This document shows, piece by piece, positions 35,391 through 46,554 of a stretch of 64,000 bases of DNA (the stretch's first letter is position 1; each line of letters opens with the position of its first letter). The notes under the pieces were generated by a model. It did not search any database. It worked only from the letters and a program-made list of their open reading frames with translations, and was not told where the DNA came from. Position numbers and translations under genes: made by a program. The stretch is from positions 124,001-188,000 of the forward strand of contig JAPVLO010001009.1 of assembly GCA_027257055.1 (NCBI GenBank), given 5' to 3'. This stretch comes from Cephalopachus bancanus. Taxonomy: Eukaryota; Chordata; Mammalia; Primates; Tarsiidae.

Positions 35391-35905
35391 GTTGAGCATT
35401 CCTAATCAGACAATCCACAATCTGAAATGTTCCAAAAACTGAAATTTTGGAATGCTGATATGATGCTCAAAAGAAATGCTCGTTGGAACAGTTTGGGTTT
35501 CAGATTTTCAGATGAGTGACATTCAACTGGTAAGTGTAATCCAAATATTCCCACATCTTAAAACAATCTGAAACACTTCTGGGCCGGGCTCGGTGGCTCA
35601 GCCTGTAATCTCAGCATTTTGAGAGGCTAAGGCAAGTGGATTGCTGAGTCCACAGGTTGGAGACCCACACAGGTAACTTAGCGAGACCTCGTCTCTACAA
35701 TAAATCAAGAAATAGCTGGGCGTGGCAGTGCGTGCCAGTAGTTCTGCCTACTTGGAAGGCTGAGGCAGAAGGATCACCGGAGCTCAGCTGGTTGACGCTG
35801 GAATGGCCGTGAGCATGCCACTGCACTCCAGTCTGGGCAACAGAGTGGGACTTCAACTAAAAAAAAAAATAGAAAAACTTCTGGCCCCAAGCATTTTGGA
35901 TAATA
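35391..35905 (+). mobile_element. Tigger-like MITE split by an Alu
   Basis: Left end AGGTTGAGCATTCCTAATC, then TTTCAGATTTTCAGATGAGT. The inner block CTGGCCCCAAGCATTTTGGA resumes after the Alu. Name uncertain. Confidence 0.55.
35582..35869 (+). mobile_element. Alu, strepsirrhine-type
   Basis: GGGCCGGGCTCGGTGGCTCA to GACTTCAACTA(n). ACACTTCTG before and AAACTTCTGG after are a plausible target duplication. Confidence 0.95.
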
Positions 35906-35915
35906 CTCATCCTAT

Positions 35916-36189
35916 CATTTCCTGAGGCTGCTGTAACAAAAATACCACAGACTGGTTAGATTAAACAACAGAAATTCATTTTCTCACAATTCTGAATGCT
36001 AGAAATCGAAGATCAAGGTATCAGCCGGTTTGGTCTCATCTGAGGTCTCTCTTCTGGGTTTACACCACCTTCTTGCTGTATCCTTGTGGTCTTTTCTCTG
36101 TGCATGCGTGGTGTTTCTCTGTATCTCCTAATGTTTTCCTGTAAGGATACCAGTCATATTCCACTGGGGTTCATCCTATCAAAATCCCA
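35916..36189 (-). mobile_element. MaLR/MLT-like LTR fragment
   Basis: GAGGCTGCTGTAACAAAAAT, ACCACAGACTGG, AACAACAGAAATTCATTTTC and CAGTCATATTCCACTGGGGT are a familiar antisense LTR layout. The exact family is not certain. Confidence 0.5.
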
Positions 36190-37866
36190 ATGAACTTTTT
36201 TGCAGAAACAGAAAAGGCAGTTCTAAAATTCAAAGGGAATGCATGGGACTCCAACAGTAAAACAAAACAAGCAAAACAAAATCTTTAAAAAGAAGAACAA
36301 AGAGGATTCACATTTCCCAATTTTAAAAACTACTACAAAGCCACAGTAATCTAAAAACAATGTGGTACTGGCATAAAGATAGTAATATAAATCAATGGAA
36401 TAGAACTGAGAGCCCAGAATAAAATCATGTATCCATGGGCAATTGCTTTTCAACAAGAATGCCAAGACAATTCAATGGGAAAAAGAATAGTCTCTTTAAC
36501 AAATACTGCTGGACCAACTAGATATCTACACGAAAAAGAAATGGGAGCTTATCTTACATCACTGCATTAGTTTGTTCACATGCTATATTAAAATACCTGA
36601 GATTGGGCATTTATAAATAACAGAATTTTATTTCTCGTAGTTCTGGAGGCTAGAACTCCAGGATCAAAGTGCTGGCAGGTTTGGTGTCTAGTGAGGGCCC
36701 ATCTCTCTACTTCCCAGATGGCATTTTGCTGCTGGTTCTTCAGAGGGCACTACATCTGTGTTTTCACAGGGTGGAAGGCAGAAGGAGGACCAACTCTGTG
36801 TGAAGCCACTCTTAGGAGGGTCTTAATCCCGTTGCTGAGGGAAGAGCCTTCGTAACCTATCGCCTCTTACGATTGCTGCCTTGGGGATTAAGTTTTAACA
36901 TGAATTTTGGAGGAGGTTCAAACATGCAAACCATAGCGATTGTATACAAAATTTAACTTAACATGGATCAAATACCTAAATATAAAAGCTAAAACTGTAA
37001 AGTTCTTAGAAGAAAACAGAGATAAATCTTCACCCCCTTGAATTTGCCAATGGTTTATTAGATATGCTAAAAAGGCATTAGCAACAACCAAAAAAAGCTC
37101 AACTGGTTGGACTCCATCAAAATAAAAACTCAAGTGTATCTGAGTGCACTATCAAGGGGTGAATATACAACCCACAGAGTGGGAGAAAATATTTGCAAGT
37201 CATATATCTGATACAAGTCTAGTGTCCAGTTATATAACAAACTCTTTCAACTCAACAACAAAAGACAAAAACCCAATTAAAAAATAAGCCAAGGGCCTTC
37301 ACATTTCTTCAGAGATGACATACAAATTGCCAACAAGCACATGAAAAGATGCTCAATTCACTAAACATAAGTGAAATGCAAATCAAACTACACTGAGATA
37401 TCACGTCCTTTCCATTAGGATGACTATTGTGGGCAAAATATAATAATAATAATGTTGGCAAGAATGTAGAAAAATTGGAACCCTTGTGCATTGCTGGTTG
37501 GAATGTAAAATGGTACAGCCAGTGGGGAAAATAACACTTTGCCAAAAAATTAAACATAGAATAAACACATAATCTAGCAATTCTGCTCTGCTTATATACC
37601 CCAACGAAAAATGTCTGTATACAACTGTTAATAGCACCATTATAGTATTAAAAAGATAGAAACAATTCAAATGTCCACCGACTGATGAATCAACAAAAGG
37701 TGGTACAGCCATGAAATAAAATGCTATTCAATCATAAAAAGGAACAAGTACTGAATCATGTTACAGCATGAATGAATCTTAGAAACGTTATGCCAGATGA
37801 AAGAAGCCAAACACAAAAAGGCTATGTTTTGTACAAACTATTCCAAATAGGCAAATCCACAGAAAC
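36190..37866 (+). mobile_element. Old L1 ORF2 (3' half), split by an LTR
   Basis: Landmarks in order: TTCTAAAATTCAAAGGGAAT, AATGTGGTACTGGCATAAAG, ACTAGATATCTACACG; after the LTR, CTTAGAAGAAAACAGAGATA, TTGGACTCCATCAAAATAAA, ATTGCTGGTTGGAATGTAAA and CAAATGTCCACCGACTGATG. No intact frame. Confidence 0.85.
36560..36945 (-). mobile_element. Solo MaLR LTR (MST/MLT type)
   Basis: Read on the minus strand it runs from ATGGTTTGCATGTTTGAACC to GAAATAAAATTCTGTTATTT and ATGCCCAATCTCAGGTATT, the typical MaLR LTR order with a poly-A signal. It cleanly interrupts L1 ORF2. No retroviral genes. Confidence 0.75.
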
Positions 37867-37975
37867 ATAGTGAGACCTCAGCTCTACAAAAAAGTTTTTT
37901 TTAAATCAGCTGGGTGTGGTGGTGCTCATTTGTAGTCCCAGCAACTTGGGAGGCTGGAATGAAAGGATAACAATA
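37867..37975 (+). mobile_element. Alu fragment (middle part)
   Basis: GTGAGACCTCAGCTCTACAA, then CAGCTGGGTGTGGTGGTGCT and GCAACTTGGGAGGCTGG; both ends missing. Confidence 0.8.
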
Positions 37976-38544
37976 GAATCAAGGAAGACTCCCTCAGCAG
38001 TGACAGAAACCAAGGGCAGGGGGTATTGCCTTATGCCACTGAGAAATCCAAGGAGAGTTTGGCTGGGGCACACCAAATTCCAGAGATCCAGGAATCCGCC
38101 ACTCTTGCTCCAAACATGGCTCTGCCTTCCTCTGTCAGCTGCATTCTCCAGAAGGCTCTCTTTAGGAGTTTCTACCCACAGCTTTAGGCTCTAACCCTAT
38201 GAGTTTAGCAACCCCAGGGGAAGGAAAGAATCTCTTTCCCAACAGTTCTAGCAAAAGTCTGGAATTGATTTGAATTTGGTTAAGCTTAGGTCACACTCTA
38301 AACCCATCATTGTGCTTAGGAAGAAGGACTATGTCAGTTTCCAAAGCCCAAGTTACACGCCCACCCCGGAATCCAGGATACGGTCAGCCTCCTTCTGAGT
38401 CTAGACTGAAAGTGGGATAGAGGTGATTGCCTGAAAGAAAACTGGAGTCATGTTACCAAAGGAAGAGAGAATGGATGCCAGGCTGCTGCGAACTACAGAT
38501 AAGCGTTGCAGCAAGCCACAGGGTGAAGAGCATCTCATCTTAAT
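37976..38544. other. Unassigned old repeat-like sequence
   Basis: CAAACATGGCTCTGCCTTCC, CCTATGAGTTTAGCAACCCC and TGTTACCAAAGGAAGAGAGA recur in mammalian genomes, in my recollection, but I cannot name the family. No coding signal. Confidence 0.4.
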
Positions 38545-38687
38545 CACAGAGCCTGGGTCCTCTTCCTTTACTGGTATCAGCCTGGGGCGATACAAATGCT
38601 CAAGCATCTGGCCTACCAAATTCAAGCTCTGAGCCTAACTGTTGTGCAACCTTGGGTCAGTTTCCTGATGCCTCTGAAACTCAAGTT
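38545..38687 (+). mobile_element. MIR SINE, left part
   Basis: GCAACCTTGGGTCAGTTTCC and CTGATGCCTCTGAAACTCA match the MIR core. It is cut by an L1 3' end and resumes after 39,430. Confidence 0.65.
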
Positions 38688-39000
38688 TTCGTTTTTTGTT
38701 TTTGTTTTAAAGATGTGGGGTACAATTCAGGGTTAAGTATGCAAATGTTCATTATGCAGATACCCTTGTTGATGGGTGTGCCCCGCCTTCCCCTGGCAGT
38801 TTCCCTCAACTGCAGATCGCATCCCCCTCCCTTGGCAGTTTCACACTACTGCCAATCCTTTTCTTATAGTATTATGATAATTGTTCAAGGTCTGCTTATG
38901 AGTGAGAACATATGGTACTCTGTTCTTTGTTTCTGTGACAGATCACTAAGTATGACAGATTCTAAATCCATCCAAGTTGCTGAAGTTCTTTATATGTAAA
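38688..39000 (-). mobile_element. L1 3' end (strepsirrhine type)
   Basis: T-rich start, GATGTGGGGTACAATTCAGG, CAGATACCCTTGTTGATG, then TATGAGTGAGAACATATGGT. 5'-truncated after about 310 bp. Confidence 0.9.
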
Positions 39001-39009
39001 AAAGAGGAG

Positions 39010-39134
39010 AGCCAGGCTCAGTGGCTTATGCTTGAGTCCCAGCTACTCAGGAGACTGAGGCGGGAGGATCGCTTGAGACCAGGAGTTCGAGGCCATCCTG
39101 GACAACATAGCAAGATCCCCATCTCTATTTAAAA
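39010..39134 (+). mobile_element. Alu half
   Basis: GCCAGGCTCAGTGGCTTATG joined to right-arm-like sequence (AGTCCCAGCTACTCAGG) and a left-arm end; an internally deleted Alu. Confidence 0.8.
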
Positions 39135-39150
39135 ATAATAATAGCATTTA

Positions 39151-39429
39151 AGCCGGGCTCGGTGGCTTAGCCTGTAATCCCGCGCCTTTGGGAGGCTGAG
39201 GTGAGTGGATTGCCTGAGCCCGCGGGTTCGAGACCCACCTGGGCAGGCGAGATCTCATCTCTACAATAAATCAAAAAATTAGCCAGGCGTGGTAGCGCGC
39301 GCCTGTAATTCCAGCTACTCGGAAGGCTGAGGCGGAAGGATTGCCGGAGCCCAGCAGGTCGAGGCTGCGGTGGCCGGGAGCGGCCACTGCACTCCAGTCT
39401 GGGCGACAGAGTGAGACTCCAACTCAAAA
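39151..39429 (+). mobile_element. Alu, strepsirrhine-type, well preserved
   Basis: Target duplication AATAATAATAGCATTTA flanks it (just before 39,151 and at about 39,433). Ends GACTCCAACTCA(n). Confidence 0.95.
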
Positions 39430-39510
39430 AAAGAATAATAATAGCATTTAAAAAGGGAGAGAATGAAACCTAACACTTGGGGCTATTGTGAAGAGTGAAT
39501 GAAATATGAT
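39430..39510 (+). mobile_element. MIR SINE, right part
   Basis: GGGCTATTGTGAAGAGTGAA continues the MIR interrupted at 38,687. Confidence 0.5.
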
Positions 39511-39934
39511 GAGTGAATGAATGCAACCAGCAACATCATGTAATTCACAAAACACCTTATCTTTCACTTCACTGTTCTTCACCTTTAGAAGTTTCATTTG
39601 AAGGAAGGTTTCCGGAACCAGGCATGTTCCAGTCAGTGAATAGACTGAGTGCCAACTATGCACTTAGCTTTGCGTAATGCCAAGGGGGGTGCAAAGAAGG
39701 AAGAGGATGATTCCTGCTCACACTGAAATGTCTGATGACCTCTCACAGGATGCAGGAACAGTGAGACTGAAAAGATTCTGTAGCGTATTGAAGCCTCTAA
39801 TGAGGCCCCACTACCAGCATTCTCTTCCCAGCCTGGGTTCTGAGTAATTTGAGAAATAAATGAGAAACACATGGGCGCTAAAGTTTCAACTTCTTTAAAA
39901 TGTTTGATTTTATTCATTATATTTTATTTATTTA
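39511..39934. other. Unassigned sequence
   Basis: Nothing recognised. Confidence 0.4.
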
Positions 39935-40226
39935 TAAGAGCAAGAGATAGGTTCTTGCTCTGTTGCCCAGGCTGGAGTGCAGTGGTGTCGTCATAGCTAA
40001 CTACAGCCTCAACCTCCTAGGCTCAAATGAATCTATTTCATCCTCCTGAGTAGCTGGGACTACAGGTGCACGCTATCACGCCTGGCTAATTTTTGGGAGT
40101 TTTTTTGTAATGGTGAGGTCTCACTATGTTGCCCAGGTAAGTCTCAAACTCCTGGTCTCAAGCGATCCTCCCACCTTAGCCTCCCAAACTGTTGTGACTA
40201 CAGAAATAAGCCATTGCACTCGGCCG
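39935..40226 (-). mobile_element. Alu
   Basis: Antisense, older type; TGCTCTGTTGCCCAGGCTGG through CATTGCACTCGGCCG. Confidence 0.9.
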
Positions 40227-41850
40227 CCAATGTATCACATTTAGACCTGATGAAGATGAGTTGGAAGACCAGGTAGGGTAGGCTGGGACAGACTGTATCC
40301 TTAGAGGAAAAGCCCTTGAAGGGGAAAAGGAAGGACATGGAGCTGAATGAAGCCAGCCAGCCAGAGCACGTCACTTTGCCTCCCCAGGGACAGAAAGGGA
40401 CCAGGATTATGGCCAACCGAAACCAGGAAATACTGAGTGGGGCCGCTCCTCATATGTGTGACATTGGATGAGTCGATTGCTTCTCCTATCATCACCATTC
40501 TCTCTAAACCAAAAGGTTTTACTGGGTCATCTTTGAAATTTCCTCTAGGTCTAGAATTGTATGTGTGTATATATTATTAGTCCCCAGTAAATTCTCTAAT
40601 AGCTGATAGGACCTTATTTAGCCGGAAATCACAAACCGTTTATGCCTAGATCTGGAATTGCTTTTGTAAATGTGAAGCTACCATGACTTGAAATGATAGT
40701 CTCATTTCAGAGATTGACTTCATGGAAGTCCTTAGGAAGGTATAAAGTTAAATAGGGTTCTGTTTCTTACCTTTGACCATCTCTTTTAAGTCTCATCTGA
40801 GGCCCAGAATAAAAAGTTAGAGACCCCCGAGGAGCATCCCTCTTGGCAGTCAGGCAAGTGGATCCAAAAACAACACAGAACTCAAAACCTCATGACTATC
40901 CAGGCTCTGACTATGTCTGTGAGGCTGAGCCTCCTGGCAACTGGGAGGCCCAGAGCTCTGACCCCCGACTGAGGAACAGGAGTTATAAACACAGTGGGGA
41001 GAGAGGAAAAGAACAGAAGGAGACCCTGACTCTGAGATGTGAAATAAAGGGGAACCGACAGTACTTGGCGTCTACTCATAAGTACCTCAGTACATTCCAG
41101 AACTGCCATTCCAAACAATCAGACAGGAACATTTGTCCGGAGATTGGCTCAGATGTACCCGTTAGGTCTCAGCTTGAAGTCTCTTCTGACAGTTTCTCCC
41201 TGGTTTATCTGTTTTTCTGAGTCAGATTTGATTCCATCCTCCCTGTTTTAACAAGAAGTCTCATAAATACGTGATCCTGGGCCCATAGCCCGGTATTCTA
41301 CTGAAAAATGTGTCAAACAACTGTGAGTTGTGTTCAGTTCGCTGGGAAAGGGTGTTGTCAAGCTTGAGTGTGGCTGAAGAGATTAATGAAAGGCTTGTAC
41401 TTTTTGGTTTGTGGTTTCCGTCACCGCTTGCCTCTCTGCCTCTGGCTGCCCTTGTCGATTCTCATGAAGCTGTGCCTCTCAGGCCGTGCATGCCAGCATG
41501 CAGTGCGTGCAGCTGCTGCCTTCCATCCATCACAGCCTAACCCTAACGCACCCTGCTCCAAGTTCCAGGTTGGCCTTTCCTGATTGTATTCCTTGTCCCC
41601 GTCGTGCTTCGAGTCGTCCGTCTTCTGGCTATTCATCACCCAGCAATTGTTGGCTGTTAGCTGTCTTTCTCACACGAACAATCCTGCAAAGTGTGCCAGA
41701 CAGGAATGCCAGTGGGATGGCTGCATGCCAGGATGTTGCCCGGAATTTGTTAGTGATCTTAAGTATCATGGTAGATGCCACTGTGACATCTGTGCGGAAG
41801 GACATAGGAGGCCCAGATCTTTCTCTTCAAAGTTAGAAAGCATCCCGGAC
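40227..41850. other. Largest apparently repeat-poor stretch outside the CpG island
   Basis: No recognised gene. A 125-codon open frame at 40,843-41,220 (+) and a Cys-rich frame near 41,584-41,931 (+) have no recognised domain or clean splice sites. A MIR/L2-like patch may lie at 40,455-40,560 (TGTGACATTGGATGAGTCGA). Confidence 0.35.
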
Positions 41851-41854
41851 TCTG

Positions 41855-42045
41855 TGCCTGGGCTGCAGTATGGACTGGTGCTTAAATATGCAGGCTTTCA
41901 AGTCAGACTGCACGGGTCTGCCATGACTTGAGAAATTAATTCTGCAGTTACACATCTCCTGTGGCTATTTCGGGGCTGAATGAGTTAATGCATGTAAAGC
42001 ATTTAGAGAGAGGCCTGCCAACCTAAGAGCTCTACAAGCGCCATT
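41855..42045 (+). mobile_element. MIR SINE
   Basis: GCTTTCAAGTCAGACTGCAC, GGTCTGCCATGACTTGAG, GGGCTGAATGAGTTAATGCA and GTAAAGCATTTAGA follow MIR order. Confidence 0.8.
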
Positions 42046-43125
42046 GCTATTTTTCTGTTCACTCTGTTTTCTGTGCTTGGGTTGACCATTCAGATCATTT
42101 ATTGTTCCTTCAATCAATATTTACTGAGTGCTTCTGGTATTCTGGGCATGGAGTGCAGTCATCCATTTTCCTTACAGTAAGCCGTAGCATGGTCATCTGG
42201 AAACCCTTTTGCACTCTCGGCTGCTTCTCACGGAGGCAATAAGACCCTAGAGAAGAAACCACTGGCTAGTGCACCAAGGCAGGTGGAGTCCTGGCAGCCT
42301 CACTTGGTCACTATGCTCCTAGAACATCATAGAAAGAACAGAAACAGACAGAGGACGTGGAAGACACAGCACCGACTTGACCAAATATTCGCCCCTTCTT
42401 CTTGGAACCTTCTCCCTGGAGCGTGATATATTCCCAGGCAGGGGAAGAGGTTGGAGAAATGATAGGAGTAGGTGAAGGGGGAGGCATAGAGAAATCCTGC
42501 AGATGACTAAGGTTAACTTTAGAGCCAGCATGGCAAATGAAGGTTCAAAGTAGAATTAAACTGATTCAGCACAAAGCCTATAGGATTGCTGGTATTTAAC
42601 AATTTTTGACATGCAAAAACATCCAGTTTATATGACTTAGCCTATCAAGGGTGCAATACTTCTTGCACCTCCTGAGTTTGTAGAAAAACCTTCTTAGCTG
42701 CCACACCTGCCTTAAATTTTTCATTCTCTTAGAAAAATGCAGGTGTAAGGAATCTTTATCAAGAAAGTCTGGCCTTAAATTGAAAAGTGAAGACAAATTT
42801 AGGAACATGCTTCCCGTGTTAGGAATTTCATGAATGCCATCTCAGAAGCCCAGATACCCACTGACACATGGAAGTCTTACTTATTCATTCTATAAACCCC
42901 ATTAACCAATTGGTTTCCTTTCTTTAGTCCACTTGTTAACTGAATACTAGTAATACTCCTTCACAAAACAGAATTATTGAAAAGCTCAGGAATGTTAGGG
43001 TCACCAGACCTTTTCAAAGGTGAAACTAAATGGTAGGCTATGTTTCTTGCCAACATATTTGTCCTTATTAAAAGTTCAGCTGCATCCTCATCTGGTTGGA
43101 TCCAGAGTACAGATTATACATTTTT
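42046..43125. other. Unassigned sequence
   Basis: TCAATATTTACTGAGTGCTT near 42,113 looks like an L2/MIR edge. The rest is not recognised and no exon is supported. Confidence 0.4.
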
Positions 43126-43129
43126 TAAA

Positions 43130-43417
43130 AATTTTTTGAGTTGGCATCTTACTCTGTCACCAGGCTAGAGTGAAGTGGCATGCTCACGGCCACCCCAGCA
43201 TCAACCTGCTGGGCTCCAGCAATTCTTCTGCCTCAGCCTTCCAAGTAGCCGGAACTACAGGCATGTGCTATCATGCCCGGCTATTTTTTTTTTAATTGTA
43301 GAGACAAGGTCTCGCCAAGTTGCTCGGGCTGGTGTCAAACCTGCGGGCTCAGGCAATCCACTCATCTCGGCCTCCCAAAGTGCTGGGATTACAGCCTGAG
43401 CTACTGAGCCCAGTGTA
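43130..43417 (-). mobile_element. Alu, strepsirrhine-type
   Basis: GAGTTGGCATCTTACTCTGT to GAGCTACTGAGCCCAG. TATACATTTT flanks both ends. Confidence 0.93.
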
Positions 43418-43485
43418 TACATTTTCTAAAGAGGGACTCTCTATATCACCAAGATTATAGACAGTCCACCTAAAAATGAATGCTA

Positions 43486-43809
43486 GACCAGGCTCAGTGA
43501 CTCACAGCTGTAATCTCAGCAGTTTGGATGACTGAAATGGGAGGATTACTTGAGCCCAGGAGTTCAAGACCAGCCTGGGCAATGTAGTGAGACCTCACCT
43601 CTCTCTCTCTCTCTTTTTTTAAACAATACAATATGACAATCAAGAGACATTATCTCTACAAAAAAATTCAAACAATTAGCCGGGTGTGGTTGCACACACA
43701 CTTGTAGTCCCAGCTACTAGGGAGACTGAGGAGGACGTTTTGCCTGAGACCAGGAGATTGAAGAAGTGGTGAGCCACTGTCCTCCAACCTGGGCAAGAGT
43801 GAGACCCCA
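43486..43809 (+). mobile_element. Alu with an internal insertion
   Basis: The left arm ends in (CT)n and T-rich sequence (43,601-43,620), about 40 bp of foreign sequence follow, then the right arm resumes at CTCTACAAAAAAATTC. The tail became a CA repeat. Confidence 0.85.
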
Positions 43810-43843
<34 letters not shown>

Positions 43844-43852
43844 ACACGCACA
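43810..43852 (+). repeat. (CA)n microsatellite
   Basis: About 19 CA units with single interruptions (CATACA, CACGCA), at the A-tail position of an Alu. Confidence 0.95.
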
Positions 43853-43974
43853 TGGATGCCAAAGCATGTATCATATATCTTAAAAACAAGAGTATTCAGT
43901 GTCCTAGAAATCCTCTATCTAGACATTTACTTGAAGAAGATAATTACACATATACATACGCATTTGTGTATAAA

Positions 43975-44465
43975 GGTTGTATCAGTCAGAGAATAACTGG
44001 CACACTCAAACTAGGCTAAACCGAATGGGTTAATCACAAAGCTGTGGAGACATCATAGAATAACCCCTTGGGGTGGCACAGGTGTCCAGGGCTAGCAGCC
44101 TCAGCAGCAAAGCTGCCACCACCCTTAGCCCCCCCAAAAAAGACAAGGGGGAGGCTGGTTCTGAGAACTAGGAAGAGAGGATTGTGTCGAGTTTGCCATC
44201 TTGGGAATGGCGCCCTTCGGAGGAGGAACACAGCTGGTTCTGGGAGACTTCACAGGGAGGGAGCCGTGAGACTCATATTCTGATCTCACCTTCCCTCCCT
44301 CCAGTCTCCTGCTGGGGTGAGGTCTGGTCAGTTGGACCTGACTGGAAATCAGAGGGCAAAGGAACCCGTTAATGTCCTCCCTAAAGAGGAGCAGAGCCAA
44401 GAGAAAGATGGAGAAGAGTAGAAAGTGGACCTGGAGGAATAAACAAGAAACATCTGGCAGAAAGA
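43975..44465. other. Old repeat-like sequence, family not resolved
   Basis: TCAGTCAGAGAATAACTGGC at the left and CAGAGGGCAAAGGAACCCGT and GAGAAGAGTAGAAAGTGGAC at the right are phrases I associate with a common mammalian repeat. A related block may be present at about 60,990-61,330. It holds open frames but no recognised protein. Confidence 0.35.
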
Positions 44466-44831
44466 TGGTTGCAGCACTGTTGATGATAACACAATGTTGG
44501 AAACGACTGAAATGTCCCATAACCAGAAAGAAGTTTTGACAATTTAAGGTACATATATCAAATGAAATTCCATGCAACCATTCCAATACTGATGAAGAGA
44601 AGCTTGCAAAACAATCTGTATAATGCGATTTACCTTTATTTTTAAAAAAAGCATCTATGTATATAGACATGTTTTTATGTGTATGTACATACGCATACAA
44701 TACATGCACACATAGGGAAAAGCACTTAAAATATATACACCAAGATGGAAATAGTGACTGTCACGGGGAGAGTAAGATTATAGGTAATTTTGTCTAGGGA
44801 CAGGGTAAGTTTAATATAAAGAATTATTAGG
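44466..44831 (+). mobile_element. Probable old LINE 3' remnant
   Basis: GAAACGACTGAAATGTCCCA, TTCCATGCAACCATTCC and CTGTATAATGCGATTTACC resemble LINE tail sequence. Confidence 0.4.
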
Positions 44832-45124
44832 CTAGGTGCTGTGGCTCACGCTTGTCATTCCAGCACTTTGGGAGGCAAAGGCAAGAGGATTGTCTGAGCC
44901 CAGGAGTTTCAGACCAGCCTGGGCAACTTGACAGATCTTTTCTCTACAACAAATAAAAAAATTAGCTGGGTGTGGTGGCGAACACCTGTGGTTCCATCTA
45001 CTCAGAAACCTGAGGAGAAAGGATTGCCTGAGCCCAGCAGGTTGAGGCTGCGGTGGCCATGACCATGTCACTGCACTCCCTCCTGGGCAACATAGTGAGA
45101 CAGACCCTGACTTAAAAAAAAAAA
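44832..45124 (+). mobile_element. Alu
   Basis: GGCTAGGTGCTGTGGCTCAC to GACCCTGACTTA(n). Confidence 0.93.
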
Positions 45125-45690
45125 GTTGTGAATGGTAAAGAGGCAATAGGAGTTGGCTAGCAAAAAGTAAAGGGGTGCTTAAGAATCTGAGAATGGCAAG
45201 TAGAAGGAGCAGCCACAACCCCTAGGTCTGAGACAGAGTGCCCAAGGAAGAGAGCCCATCAGGGCTGAAGTATGGATCTTGTTGGATAGGGTATGGCTGT
45301 GGTTTAGTGGGTGGCAGAGACATCACTGTGTCACTGTGCTGTCAAAATTTGCTTACAATCTACTCTCTGCGATGCTAGGAAAGTTGCCCACAGTCGGTGA
45401 CTCACTGGAGGCATTCTGCCACGAAGCCGATTGGAGGGTTGGGGTGCTGGGAAAGTTTGGCCAGGGGAGCCTGCCAAGGCAGCACAGGGGACCCAGGGAG
45501 GAAAGCCCCTCCCTTCTGCAGTGTGACTCCAGCTCCCTGTACCGACAGATTTTAACATATGCTAACATATTTAACATATGTGCCAGCTGGCAAAGGAAAA
45601 ATAGATAAAGTGCTCAGCAATATTTTTGCAGATCAGGTAATGAAGCACAAATTTGGAACTGAGAGGCAATAAAATTGATAACTGGCACAC
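45125..45690. other. Unassigned sequence
   Basis: Nothing recognised. A direct repeat of AACATATGC/TAACATATGTGC lies at about 45,550-45,582. Confidence 0.4.
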
Positions 45691-46021
45691 ACTCCAGATC
45701 CTTCCACTTAGGGATACTATATATGAACACACACAGATGTGAATATGGTTTTATGACCTGTTATTTTCCTGCAGTAGCATGGTGTAGACATCCTTGTACA
45801 TCAGTAAATATGATCTGCATTGACATTTTTTGTTGTTGGATGGTGTACCTGCACTTTGTTTTACATAACTGATTCCCTATTGATGAACATTTAGATCGGG
45901 TCTTGTTTTGACTATTGTGAACAGCACTGTGTTGAATATCTTTAAATGATGATCTTCCTATCATGGTTGACCAGAAGTTGAATTGTTGGAGCAACATTTC
46001 TATGTTAAATTGATAAGGGTA
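45691..46021 (-). mobile_element. Probable old L1 3' UTR remnant
   Basis: CCCTATTGATGAACATTTAG, TTGACTATTGTGAACAGCAC and GAAGTTGAATTGTTGGAGC are typical antisense L1M 3'-region phrases. Confidence 0.55.
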
Positions 46022-46310
46022 GGCTGGGTGTGGTGGCTCATGCCTATAATCCCAGCACTTTGGGAGGCCAAGGTGAAAAGATTGCCTGAGCCCACGGGTT
46101 CAAGACCCACCTGGGTAACTTGGCGAGACCTCATCTCTACAATAAATAAAAAAAGTAGCCAGGTGTGGTGGCGTGTGCCTGTACTTCCAGCTACTTGGAA
46201 GATTGAGGCAAAAGGATCGCCAGAACCCAGCAGGTCGAGGCTGCAGTGGCCATGAATGTGCCACTGCACTCCTGCCTGGCAACAGAGTGAGATACGGACT
46301 CAAAAAAAAA
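46022..46310 (+). mobile_element. Alu, strepsirrhine-type
   Basis: Target duplication AATTGATAAGGGTA before and after. It sits in the old LINE sequence. Confidence 0.95.
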
Positions 46311-46554
46311 AATTGATAAGGGTACCTGCTGGGTGGGTTATTTATTTGTTTTAGCAAGAAAATTACTTTTCATCCTCTGCATTTCTCAATAACGTATGAA
46401 AAGGACGCTACCTTAGACATGTGATTTGGGATCCAAGTCTAATAAGGTCAGGTACCCGGAAGAACATCCCTGAGAACCAGGAGGCCTGACCAGGGAAGTT
46501 GATTGGCAAAGATGTCACTTATTCATCTGACTTTTCACTAAAATATCATATAGG

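Noticed and set aside
40843..41220. 125-codon plus-strand frame
   Set aside because: Length is unremarkable for 64 kb of both strands; no domain or conserved motif seen.
41539..41550. CCTAACCCTAAC telomere-like motif
   Set aside because: Only two units; a chance match.
41584..41931. Cysteine-rich frame resembling a small secreted or zinc-binding protein
   Set aside because: No signal peptide, no regular spacing of a known family, runs into a MIR, and has no flanking splice signals.
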